A stretch of 64,000 nt of DNA from DASQZK01 sp963764345. Lineage in GTDB: Bacteria > Bacteroidota > Bacteroidia > Bacteroidales > GCA-2748055. The notes beneath the pieces were generated by a model. It was not told where the DNA came from. It ran no database searches and was given only the letters and a program-made list of their open reading frames with translations. A program made the translations under genes and the position numbers. The stretch spans positions 496,001-560,000 of the forward strand of contig CAVXSF010000009.1 in NCBI GenBank assembly GCA_963764345.1. Direction: 5' to 3'. This document shows positions 36,763-45,758 of the stretch, piece by piece (positions within the stretch are counted from its first letter, which is position 1; the number at the start of each line of letters is the position of its first letter).

Positions 36763-38187
36763 TCAATACCTGTAATGTTCGGGTTTATAAGGCCCGTCCT
36801 GGGGTACTCCTATATATTCAGCCTGTTCGGGGGTCAGCCTGGTCATTTTGACGCCAAGCTGACTGAGATGTAAGCGGGCAACTTCTTCATCCAGATGTTT
36901 TGGAAGACGGTAAACCTGCTTTTCATAATTGTTCTTCCAGAGTTCGATCTGGGCCAGGGTTTGGTTTGTAAAGGAATTGCTCATTACGAATGAGGGATGG
37001 CCGGTGGCACAGCCCAGGTTGACCAGACGTCCTTCAGCCAGCAGGAAAATGGCATGCCCGTCGTCGAAGACATATTTATCCACCTGGGGCTTAATGTTGA
37101 GCTTAGTGGCATTTTCACAGTCATTCAGGGCATCCACCTGTATTTCGTTGTCGAAATGCCCGATGTTACACACAATCGCCTGGTCTTTCATCTTACTGAT
37201 ATGATCAAGGGTGATCACATCGCGGTTGCCAGTGCAGGTAATATAAATATTTCCTTTTGGGAGGGCGTCTTCAATGGTAGACACTTCGTAACCTTCCATA
37301 GCTGCCTGGAGGGCACAAATGGGATCGATTTCCGTAATGATGACCCGTGCACCATAAGATCGCATCGATTGGGCACATCCTTTACCCACATCACCATATC
37401 CGAGGACAACCACCACTTTTCCGGCCACCATCACATCCGTGGCGCGTTTGATGCCGTCGGCAAGCGATTCACGGCAACCATACAGGTTATCAAATTTCGA
37501 TTTCGTCACCGAGTCATTCACATTAATAGCCGGGAATAACAGGGTTCCCTTTTCCTGCATCTGGTATAAACGGTGAACACCGGTGGTGGTTTCTTCAGAT
37601 ACCCCTTTAATCTCTTTCACGACTTCGTGCCATCTTTTCGGATCTTCATTCAGCATAAGCCTAAGTTGCTTCAGGATTATAGCTTCTTCCCTATTGGACG
37701 GTTTTGCATTGAGGATGTCAGGGTTACCTTCGGCTTCGAAACCTTTGTGGATAAAAAGTGTCGCATCTCCTCCATCATCGACGATAAGGTTCGGTCCCTG
37801 CCCATCAGGAAAATTCAGCGCCTGTGCTGTGCACCACCAGTATTCTTCGAGAGTTTCACCTTTCCAGGCAAACACGGGTACCCCCGCTTTGGCAATGGCA
37901 GCAGCAGCATGGTCCTGTGTCGAGAAAATATTACAACTTGCCCACCTTACATCGGCACCGAGTTCTACAAGCGTTTCAATCAAAACAGCCGTTTGTATGG
38001 TCATGTGCAGTGAACCTGTAATCCTGACTCCTTTAAGGGGTTTCTCATCCGCATATTTTCTCCTGACCGACATAAGGCCCGGCATTTCTTTTTCTGCAAT
38101 ATCAATTTCTTTCCTTCCGAAATCTGAAAGGTTAATATCTTTGACTTTGTAAGGCAAACTATCAATCCTTGACACTAAATTTTCCAT
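36763..38187 (-). CDS. ahcY: Adenosylhomocysteinase
   Basis: AhcY hydrolyses S-adenosylhomocysteine to homocysteine and adenosine, relieving product inhibition of methyltransferases. The 474-aa protein has the NAD-binding loop VVVLGYGDVGKGCAQS, the substrate region WASCNIFSTQDHAAAAI and the C-terminal LNLGCATGHPSFVMS and PYKPEHYRY end, whose Lys and Tyr reach the NAD of the neighbouring subunit. Length is normal. It has a leader of about 90 nt. Confidence 0.96.
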   Translation of the reverse strand: MENLVSRIDSLPYKVKDINLSDFGRKEIDIAEKEMPGLMSVRRKYADEKPLKGVRITGSLHMTIQTAVLIETLVELGADVRWASCNIFSTQDHAAAAIAKAGVPVFAWKGETLEEYWWCTAQALNFPDGQGPNLIVDDGGDATLFIHKGFEAEGNPDILNAKPSNREEAIILKQLRLMLNEDPKRWHEVVKEIKGVSEETTTGVHRLYQMQEKGTLLFPAINVNDSVTKSKFDNLYGCRESLADGIKRATDVMVAGKVVVVLGYGDVGKGCAQSMRSYGARVIITEIDPICALQAAMEGYEVSTIEDALPKGNIYITCTGNRDVITLDHISKMKDQAIVCNIGHFDNEIQVDALNDCENATKLNIKPQVDKYVFDDGHAIFLLAEGRLVNLGCATGHPSFVMSNSFTNQTLAQIELWKNNYEKQVYRLPKHLDEEVARLHLSQLGVKMTRLTPEQAEYIGVPQDGPYKPEHYRY

Positions 38188-38286
38188 ATTTTAATGTTTA
38201 ACAGTTAATACTTCCGGTCATCTGCCGGAATTTCTTCCTGTACTTCCTTCACACCTACCATGCGGTATCCTGTCAAGAAAAGTGTA

Positions 38287-38317
38287 CAAAGTTACTTTAT
38301 ATCCTTCAGTAATTCAA
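38287..38317 (-). promoter_or_regulatory. Bacteroidota-type promoter for ahcY
   Basis: Minus-strand TAACTTTG (38287-38294) with TTG (38315-38317) 20 nt upstream matches the consensus. It lies at the 3' end of ribF and gives a leader of about 90 nt. The leader contains a perfect TTCCGG/CCGGAA hairpin on the minus strand. Confidence 0.5.
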
Positions 38318-39230
38318 TGGCCATCTCCCTGTCTTTAACCAGCTGGGCTTTTAACTGTTCAATATTTTCGAATTTTTTCTCATCCCTCATCCGATTCCGG
38401 AAGTAAACCGTGACCTCTTTACCATAAAGATCGTCATCCAGGGAAAACAGGTTCACTTCAATAGTCTTTTCAGGAGAGGCAGTTTCAACGGTCGGGCGAT
38501 ATCCAATATTCAGCATACCGGAGTACCGTTCTCCCTCAAAATCAACCTGAACGGCATATACCCCGTCAGCGGGAATCAGTTTATGCCCGTCAAAAGGCCG
38601 GATGTTGGCCGTAGGAAATCCTATTTTATTTCCAATCCTGTTTCCTCCCACAACCCTCCCCTGCAGAAAATAGTCGTAGCCGAGATAATGATTGGCTTTC
38701 TGAAGATCTCCGCGGACGAGTAATTCCCTGATAAGAGAAGAGCTGACAGCTTCACCTCCCATCTCAACCGGTTCTAGTTTTTCAAAACCAAAACCATAAT
38801 GATCGGCGCATGGTTTCAGGCTGTGATAATCTCCTTCCCTGTCCTTGCCAAATTTGTGATTAAAACCGATGACAAGATGAAAGATGTGTATCTGATCAAC
38901 AAGATACTTTTTCACAAACTCACAGGAGTGAAGTCCCGAAAATTCAAGAGTGAAGGGAATGATGACGAGATGGTCGATACCGGCCTCCCGGAGAAGCTCT
39001 TTTTTCTCCTCTATGGTACTCAGGTACTTCAGGTTCTCCGGATCCTTATTCAGGACTTCCCTCGGGTGAGGCCACAACGTAATCACCACGGTTTCACCCT
39101 GTAATATGTCAGCTTTCTCACGGAGTTTGGCAATCAGATAATGATGACCCGTATGAACACCGTCAAAAATGCCTATAGTTACCACAGGTCTGACCGCCCT
39201 GAATTCCGATATATTATTCCAAATCTTCAT
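38292..39230 (-). CDS. ribF: Bifunctional riboflavin kinase/FAD synthetase
   Basis: RibF makes FMN and then FAD from riboflavin. The N-terminal adenylyltransferase domain (about 12-185) has TIGIFDGVHTGHHYL and the SSSLIRELL segment. The C-terminal riboflavin kinase domain (about 190-312) has GNRIGNKIGFPTANI and VYFRNRMRDEKKF. The open frame extends to a TTG at 39248, but the ATG at 39228-39230 fits the family. The promoter at 39246-39275 would place the transcription start just upstream of this ATG and downstream of the TTG. This makes a very short leader. Confidence 0.95.
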   Translation of the reverse strand: MKIWNNISEFRAVRPVVTIGIFDGVHTGHHYLIAKLREKADILQGETVVITLWPHPREVLNKDPENLKYLSTIEEKKELLREAGIDHLVIIPFTLEFSGLHSCEFVKKYLVDQIHIFHLVIGFNHKFGKDREGDYHSLKPCADHYGFGFEKLEPVEMGGEAVSSSLIRELLVRGDLQKANHYLGYDYFLQGRVVGGNRIGNKIGFPTANIRPFDGHKLIPADGVYAVQVDFEGERYSGMLNIGYRPTVETASPEKTIEVNLFSLDDDLYGKEVTVYFRNRMRDEKKFENIEQLKAQLVKDREMAIELLKDIK

Positions 39231-39245
39231 ATCCGTGACCGTCTG

Positions 39246-39275
39246 CAAAAATAATAAAAATTATGCGGGTGACAA
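39246..39275 (-). promoter_or_regulatory. Bacteroidota-type promoter for ribF
   Basis: Minus-strand TATTTTTG (39246-39253) with TTG (39273-39275) exactly 19 nt upstream. The predicted start point is within about 10 nt of the ribF ATG, implying a nearly leaderless mRNA. Confidence 0.5.
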
Positions 39276-39420
39276 TTGAATTATTATCTGCCATGGCATG
39301 AGAACCAATTTCCAGTGGTTTTTGTTTTCTCATAGTGAAATTAAAGATTTTGGGTAGTTTGACCCCTTTCCTTTCTAATACAACGGAATTTCCTTAAATT
39401 TAAGCATAAATAGTACCATC

Positions 39421-41445
39421 ATGAATAAACCCGGAATTGTTGAGGGAGATCCCTGGCTTGAACCTTACAGCCGTGTCATCAACAGAAGAAATGAAAATAT
39501 TCAAAAAAGGAAAAACCATCTTACTGGTGGAAGCGGAAAGCTGGCCGATTTTGCCAACGGACATTTGTTTTTCGATGTTCACCGTAACGGGGACGACTGG
39601 GTTTTCCGTGAATGGGCACCCAATGCGACCGGTATCTGCCTGATCGGCACGTTTAACAACTGGCAGGAATCCGATGATTTCAGGTTTACCTCAACAGGGA
39701 ACGGAACCTGGGAACTTGTTCTAACTGCAGGTTTGGTGAATCACGGTGATCTTTACAAACTTAAAATATACTGGCCTGAAGGGTCGGGAGAACGGCTGCC
39801 GGCCTGGTCAAAAAGGATTGTACAGGATCAGGGCACAAATATCTTTAGTGCGCAGGTCTGGCATCCTGACCTCCTTTATTCATGGAAACATTCAGCCCCG
39901 GGACTCGGGAACAATGCACCACTGATTTATGAAGCTCATGTCGGTATGGCTACCGAGGAATATAAAGTAGGTACCTATCTGGAGTTCCGGGATAAAGTTC
40001 TTCCTCACATAAAAAAAGCCGGCTACAATACCGTTCAGCTGATGGCCATCCAGGAACATCCCTATTACGGCTCTTTCGGATACCACGTGTCCAGCTTTTT
40101 TGCTCCTTCCTCACGGTTCGGCACACCAGATGAACTGAGGGACCTTATCGATGAGGCCCACGGCATGGGACTGAGGGTGATCATGGACCTTGTACATTCA
40201 CATGCTGTTCGGAATGAGGTCGAAGGCCTGGGTCGTTATGACGGAACACCTGACCAGTTTTTTCACAGCGGACCGAGACGTGAACATGTTGCCTGGGACT
40301 CACTTTGTTTTGACTATGGCAAAGATGAAGTCACGCATTTTCTACTTTCGAACATAAAATACTGGATAGAGGAATTTCGTTTCGACGGATTCCGGTTTGA
40401 CGGCGTGACCAGCATGCTCTATTACGATCATGGTCTTGGAAGAAATTTCAACTCTTATGACTTGTACTTTGACAACGGGGCAGATGAAGATGGCATAACC
40501 TATCTCGGACTGGCAAATGAACTTGTTCATGAGCTGAATGAAGAAGCCATCACTATAGCTGAGGAGGTGAGTGGTTACCCCGGACTGGCAACTGCCGTGA
40601 AGGAAGGGGGCATTGGTTTTGACTATCGAATGGCAATGGGAACCCCTGATTACTGGATAAAAATTATTAAGGAAAAGTCGGACGATAACTGGCAGATGGA
40701 TGAAATGTTCTATGAGCTGATCAGCAAAAGGAACGATGAAAAAACTGTCGGGTATGCTGAATCTCATGACCAGGCACTGGTTGGTGACAAAACCATTATC
40801 TTCAGGTTGATGGATAAGGAGATGTACTTCAATATGAACAAGTCATCGGAGAATCTCGCCGTTGACCGCGGTATTGCGCTTCATAAACTCATTCGTCTGA
40901 TTACCGTGGCGACTGCAGGAGATGCCTGGCTTAACTTCATGGGAAATGAATTCGGCCATCCTGAATGGATTGATTTTCCGAGGCAGGGAAACAACTGGTC
41001 TTACCATTATGCCCGCAGGCAATGGAGCCTTATGAATAACCCTGATCTGAAATATCATTATCTCGGGGATTTCGACCGTGAAATGATCCGTATAATAAAG
41101 GAAAGCAAATTGCTTCATTTTACCAGGCCGGAGCCAAGGCATATTAATAATCAGGACCATATCCTGGCATTTGAAAGGGCGAACCTTTTATTCGTGTTTA
41201 ACTTTCACCCTGTAAACTCTTATTTCGGTTATGGTATTTCATGTCCGGCGGGTAAATTCAAAATCATTCTCGATTCAGACAATTCTGCTTTCGGTGGTCA
41301 GTCGAGAATAGATGAAAATCTGACATACAGAACCGTTCCGGAACGAAATTATGCTCCAAACCAGATGTTGCAGCTTTACCTCCCTTCCAGAACAGCCCTG
41401 GTATTTAAGCGGGAACGGATAAAAAGTGTATATGACCTGGGCTGA
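39421..41445 (+). CDS. glgB: 1,4-alpha-glucan branching enzyme (GH13, eukaryote-like GH13_8 type)
   Basis: This enzyme makes the alpha-1,6 branches of glycogen. The 674-aa protein has an N-terminal CBM48 module (about 55-150; FREWAPNATGICLIGTFNNW) and the GH13 barrel with nucleophile Asp327 in FDGFRFDGVTSM, acid/base Glu381 in AEEVSGYP and the transition-state HD in ESHDQALVGDK. A beta-sandwich C-domain follows. The sequence around GYHVSSFFAPSSRFGTPDE and the length resemble the GH13_8 type, common in eukaryotes and Bacteroidota, more than E. coli GlgB. It faces the glycogen operon tail to tail, 45 bp apart. Confidence 0.93.
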   Translation: MNKPGIVEGDPWLEPYSRVINRRNENIQKRKNHLTGGSGKLADFANGHLFFDVHRNGDDWVFREWAPNATGICLIGTFNNWQESDDFRFTSTGNGTWELVLTAGLVNHGDLYKLKIYWPEGSGERLPAWSKRIVQDQGTNIFSAQVWHPDLLYSWKHSAPGLGNNAPLIYEAHVGMATEEYKVGTYLEFRDKVLPHIKKAGYNTVQLMAIQEHPYYGSFGYHVSSFFAPSSRFGTPDELRDLIDEAHGMGLRVIMDLVHSHAVRNEVEGLGRYDGTPDQFFHSGPRREHVAWDSLCFDYGKDEVTHFLLSNIKYWIEEFRFDGFRFDGVTSMLYYDHGLGRNFNSYDLYFDNGADEDGITYLGLANELVHELNEEAITIAEEVSGYPGLATAVKEGGIGFDYRMAMGTPDYWIKIIKEKSDDNWQMDEMFYELISKRNDEKTVGYAESHDQALVGDKTIIFRLMDKEMYFNMNKSSENLAVDRGIALHKLIRLITVATAGDAWLNFMGNEFGHPEWIDFPRQGNNWSYHYARRQWSLMNNPDLKYHYLGDFDREMIRIIKESKLLHFTRPEPRHINNQDHILAFERANLLFVFNFHPVNSYFGYGISCPAGKFKIILDSDNSAFGGQSRIDENLTYRTVPERNYAPNQMLQLYLPSRTALVFKRERIKSVYDLG

Positions 41446-41490
41446 GACAAGGATGCTTTTTTGCTTATTCAGCCATTCCTGTTGCCGGGA

Positions 41491-44400
41491 TCATATCCAC
41501 CTGACCAGTCCCATATCCTGCTTGTGTGCAAGAAGATCGTTTTTCGGGTATAACCTGATGCCATAGTCGAAAATACCCGGCTCAACAGGGATGGTCTCCA
41601 GGCGGTACCAGGCCCTGGACCCTTCAGCTTTCTCCAGCTCAAATTCCTGCATACTGACAATTTTCATGAAGTCGCCTGTCTCATCGATATCGCCTGTGAT
41701 ATATTCAATTCCGATTTCATGTGGGGAAAGTGTTTTCAGGTCGAGAACCACTTCGCTGACATATTTGTTACCCACGGTAATATTTTGCCGGTTTGTATCG
41801 GGATAGACCACGGAGACCACTTCTATCTGGCTCCATGCATTCAGAATCTTTCTTTTCCAGTGTGCCAGCCTGCCGGCCATTTCGTATTCCTCTTCCCGCA
41901 ATTTCAATGAACGGTTATACAGCTTCACGTAATATTTGTCGATATAATCGCGCAACATCCTGTTCATGGTAAATTCAGGGGCCACTTCACCAATGGATTT
42001 CTGGATCATACTCACCCAGCCAACAGGAACGCCTCTTGCATCTCGTTTATAGAACAGGGGTGCTATCTCATTTTCAAGCATATTGTAAATGGTTTCAGCA
42101 TCGAGCTGATCCTGAAAGTCCTGGCTCTCATAAAACCGGTCTTTCTGAAGGGCCCATCCTGCTCCGGGTTTATAACCCTCTGCCCACCAGCCGTCGAGGA
42201 CGCTGAAATGAAGTACACCATTCAGCAAGGCCTTTTCACCGCTTGTTCCTGAAGCTTCAAGGGGCCTTGTAGGTGTATTCAGCCAAATGTCGACGCCATG
42301 GATTAACCTTTTAGCCAGAGGTATTTCATAATTATCAAGGAAGATCACCTTGCCCAGGAACCTTTTGTCGGAAGAAAACTCTACAATTTTCCTTATCAGC
42401 TCCTGACCTGCCTTATCGTTGGGATGTGCTTTCCCTGCAAATAAAAGTTGGACCGGCATAAAAGGATTGTTCAGGATTGAGGACAGCCTTTCCGGGTCAC
42501 GGAAAAGCAGGTGCGCTCTTTTATAGGTGGCAAACCGCCTGGCAAAGCCAATAGTCAGGGCATTGGCATCCAGCCGTTCCTGGATTTCCACGAGCAGTTT
42601 GGGATTCAGATTCGTCCTGGTAGAATTTTGACGTAACCGAACCTTGATAAAGTCGATCAGGCTTTTCCGTTCTGCGCTTCTGATCTTCCAAATCTCCGTC
42701 TGATCCACATCCCGGATCCGGGCCCAGATCTGCCGGTCATGCTGTTTGCTACAAAACTCCGGGTCGATATGATTTTTATAGAGCTCTCTCCATTTACCGG
42801 AAATCCAGGTCGGAAGATGAACCCCGTTGGTGACATATCCGATAGGTACTTCTTCGGGCATATAGCCTTTCCACATATCTGCGAACATCTCCCGGCTAAC
42901 TTTCCCGTGAATCTCACTGACACCGTTGACCTCCTGTGAAAGGTTTACGGCAAGGCAGCTCATGGAGAAACGTTCACCCCTCTGATTTGGATGCATCCGG
43001 CCAAGGTTCATCATCTGCTCCCAGGTGATTTTCATCCTGTTGGGGTAATGTGCCATATAAGTACGCATCATATCTTCATCAAAATAATCGTGCCCTGCCG
43101 GCACAGGCGTATGCGTTGTAAAAAGGGTGGATGAACGGACGATCTCCAGTGATTCCGGGAAGGTCAGGTTTTGCTCCTGGATGAATTCCCTTAACCTTTC
43201 CAGTCCGATAAAGGCAGCGTGTCCCTCGTTGCAGTGAAAAATATCGGGATCGAGTCCAAGGGCCCGTAATGCCCTGATCCCGCCGACACCCAGGAGAAGC
43301 TCTTGTTTATACCGGTTTTCGTTGTTCCCGCCATAAAGGTGATGGGTGATAGCCCGGTCCTGTTCCTGATTGTCCTCGTAATCGGTATCGAGGAGATAAA
43401 GTTTTACCCGGCCGACCTCAACCATCCAAATCCTTGCCTTCAGGTCGCGGCCTGGGAGTACGATGGTGATTTTCGTCCAGTTTCCCTTTTCATCCTGTAC
43501 GGGAGTTGCCGGAATATTGGAAAATATCTGGGCTTCATTCACTGCGATCTGCTCGCCTGCGGCCGAAAGGTCTTGTTTGAAATATCCATAACGGTACAAT
43601 AATCCGATGCCCACAATATTATAATTAAAATCACTGGCTTCCTTCAGGTAATCGCCGGCGAGAATGCCAAGTCCTCCCGAGTAAATCTTGAGCGATTCAT
43701 GCAATCCGAATTCCATACTGAAATAGGCTACCTGGGGATGCTTATTTTCCGTAGTGTTGATATAGTTTCTGAATTCGGAATAGACTTTTTCAATTTTGGC
43801 GATAAAGTTATTGTCTTTCTCCAGCTCAGATAATCGCTGATAAGCCAGCTTTTCGAGCAGCAGGATCGGATTCCCGGCACACTCATCCCATAATTCGGTG
43901 TCGATAGACCTGAACATCTCGACGGCTTCAGGGTTCCAGCTCCACCAAAGGTTTTTGCTCATCTCCTCAAGAGGTTTAAGCTTTTTAGGGATATTCTGCT
44001 GAATGATGACTTTCTTCCAGAAGGGAATTTGTCCGGGTAGGAAAGTCACTTCGGGGAGTTGTTCAACACGTTCAGTTTCAATAAACTCATCCACCCTTTC
44101 ATCCACTTTTTCAAGGGCAATGCTATAGGCTTCCCGGTAATGCTCTATCATAATTTTCCAGAGGGCGGAACCTGAAATGGCCGATGCTTTGTCCCGGGCA
44201 TTCAAAATGTCGGCTGCCGACATGTTTTCCATTCTGCGAATTGCATCCGATATTCCCTCAACCACCTCTCCGTCATTGTGATCGTCCCGGTCGAGTATAT
44301 AAATGGCATCGTCCGTATCGGTGAAGTTTTCCTTCACCCACAGCCCGAATCCGGAAACGCTGGTGGTAATGGTCGGGATATGAAAAGCGAGGCTCTCAAG

Positions 44401-45732
44401 TGGAGTATAACCCCAGGGTTCATAATAAGACGGGAAGACGGTGAGGTCCGTTCCGATAAGTAATTCATAATAGGGCAGGTCGAAAATCCCGTCATTGCCG
44501 TTCAGATAGGAGGGCACGAAGATCACTCTGACATTATCGCCCTGCTTATTAGTGATTCCGGCCGATTTAATCCGGCTCATCACCGGGTCATGATCGGCAT
44601 AGTGCAGATTATGGGTTAAAAAGCGGTCACCCGTCAGGGCCAGGGAGAGATCCTTCATCTTCTCCACCAGGTCCTTTCTCGGACCATAATGACTGGCCGG
44701 CACAAGGATAAACGCCAGCACATATTTCTTCAGTTTTTTCCCTGAGTTCAGCGCCCCGAGGGCATCGAGGTACAGATCAATCCCTTTGTTCTTGAATTCA
44801 TACCGGCCCGAAATGGCCACAATAAAGGTGTCCTCCGGAAGATTCTCTTCAAGCAGCGTGCCAGCCACGCCGAGTAATATTTTCCTGGCCTTTTCCCGTC
44901 CGGGAAGAAAGGTTTCTTCAGGAGGAATGAAACTGCCTTCAAATCCGTTGGGAGTGATGACGTCCACTTCCTTAAGAAGGAATTGCCTGCATTCTCTGGC
45001 TGTGATCTCGCTTACCGTCGTAAAAACATCAGCATTTTTGGCACAGATCCTCTCCATCGAATGTTTGCTGGTAAGATGAAGTTCCGTAGCTTTTAAGTCG
45101 CCGTTATATTCTTCAAGCTTACTGTACAGAGGTTGGAGATTCCCGGCAATGGCACGGCCAACCACTGTTGCATGGGTGGTAAAAACTGTACCGACCTGCG
45201 GAATGCTTGTCTTCAGATACAACAGACCGGCCCCGGTAATCCATTCGTGGAACTGAGCGACCACGCTTTCTTGGGAAGTCAGGAAATACTTGACATAACT
45301 CTCGATAACTTTTCCCGAAGCATATCCGAAAAGGGAGGGTTCAATATAATCCCAGGCCCCGGCGATTGAATCCAGCTTATATAACTCCCAAAATTTACTG
45401 AAGATTTCATCTTTCTTTGAGAAAAATGTGGTAAAATCGACGAGGAAAACCAGCGGCTTGCTTTTTATTTTCCATCTGCCCACCCTTACCCGAAGTCCCT
45501 GGGCTGCCGCCTTTTTCTTCCATCCCTGCAGCAGGCTTTGATCTTCCTGAAATTCGGGGTGCTCTGTGGTCTCACGCCAGACATCGGGCCCGATTAATAT
45601 ATAATTGTCACCAAATTCTTTTTCAAGCGTAAGGGCCTTGGTTGATATGACCGTATGTATTCCCCCGACTTTATTGCAAACTTCCCAACTAACCTCAAAT
45701 AATCGGTTGGGCATTTTTCTATCGTTGTTCAT
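41491..45732 (-). CDS. Fused glycogen synthase (GT3-like) and alpha-glucan phosphorylase (GT35)
   Basis: A 1413-aa two-enzyme protein. Residues 1 to about 545 are a glycogen synthase resembling the eukaryotic GT3 type, with WEVCNKVGGIHTVIS near the start and YYEPWGYTPLESLAF (about 437-450) in the donor site. After a short linker, about 570-1413 are an alpha-glucan phosphorylase with FSMEFGLHESLKIYSGGLG, FHCNEGHAAFIGLER and the pyridoxal-phosphate Lys in EASGTSGEKALLNG. So synthesis and phosphorolysis of the same polymer sit on one chain. Met7 is an alternative start. It lies 26 bp after the GH57 gene and is the last gene of the operon. Confidence 0.92.
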   Translation of the reverse strand: MNNDRKMPNRLFEVSWEVCNKVGGIHTVISTKALTLEKEFGDNYILIGPDVWRETTEHPEFQEDQSLLQGWKKKAAAQGLRVRVGRWKIKSKPLVFLVDFTTFFSKKDEIFSKFWELYKLDSIAGAWDYIEPSLFGYASGKVIESYVKYFLTSQESVVAQFHEWITGAGLLYLKTSIPQVGTVFTTHATVVGRAIAGNLQPLYSKLEEYNGDLKATELHLTSKHSMERICAKNADVFTTVSEITARECRQFLLKEVDVITPNGFEGSFIPPEETFLPGREKARKILLGVAGTLLEENLPEDTFIVAISGRYEFKNKGIDLYLDALGALNSGKKLKKYVLAFILVPASHYGPRKDLVEKMKDLSLALTGDRFLTHNLHYADHDPVMSRIKSAGITNKQGDNVRVIFVPSYLNGNDGIFDLPYYELLIGTDLTVFPSYYEPWGYTPLESLAFHIPTITTSVSGFGLWVKENFTDTDDAIYILDRDDHNDGEVVEGISDAIRRMENMSAADILNARDKASAISGSALWKIMIEHYREAYSIALEKVDERVDEFIETERVEQLPEVTFLPGQIPFWKKVIIQQNIPKKLKPLEEMSKNLWWSWNPEAVEMFRSIDTELWDECAGNPILLLEKLAYQRLSELEKDNNFIAKIEKVYSEFRNYINTTENKHPQVAYFSMEFGLHESLKIYSGGLGILAGDYLKEASDFNYNIVGIGLLYRYGYFKQDLSAAGEQIAVNEAQIFSNIPATPVQDEKGNWTKITIVLPGRDLKARIWMVEVGRVKLYLLDTDYEDNQEQDRAITHHLYGGNNENRYKQELLLGVGGIRALRALGLDPDIFHCNEGHAAFIGLERLREFIQEQNLTFPESLEIVRSSTLFTTHTPVPAGHDYFDEDMMRTYMAHYPNRMKITWEQMMNLGRMHPNQRGERFSMSCLAVNLSQEVNGVSEIHGKVSREMFADMWKGYMPEEVPIGYVTNGVHLPTWISGKWRELYKNHIDPEFCSKQHDRQIWARIRDVDQTEIWKIRSAERKSLIDFIKVRLRQNSTRTNLNPKLLVEIQERLDANALTIGFARRFATYKRAHLLFRDPERLSSILNNPFMPVQLLFAGKAHPNDKAGQELIRKIVEFSSDKRFLGKVIFLDNYEIPLAKRLIHGVDIWLNTPTRPLEASGTSGEKALLNGVLHFSVLDGWWAEGYKPGAGWALQKDRFYESQDFQDQLDAETIYNMLENEIAPLFYKRDARGVPVGWVSMIQKSIGEVAPEFTMNRMLRDYIDKYYVKLYNRSLKLREEEYEMAGRLAHWKRKILNAWSQIEVVSVVYPDTNRQNITVGNKYVSEVVLDLKTLSPHEIGIEYITGDIDETGDFMKIVSMQEFELEKAEGSRAWYRLETIPVEPGIFDYGIRLYPKNDLLAHKQDMGLVRWI

Positions 45733-45758
45733 CTTTTTCTTTTAACAATGGTCCGAAA

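Noticed and set aside
38188..38280. SAH riboswitch upstream of ahcY
   Set aside because: The conserved core known from proteobacterial ahcY leaders was not found; only simple hairpins are present.
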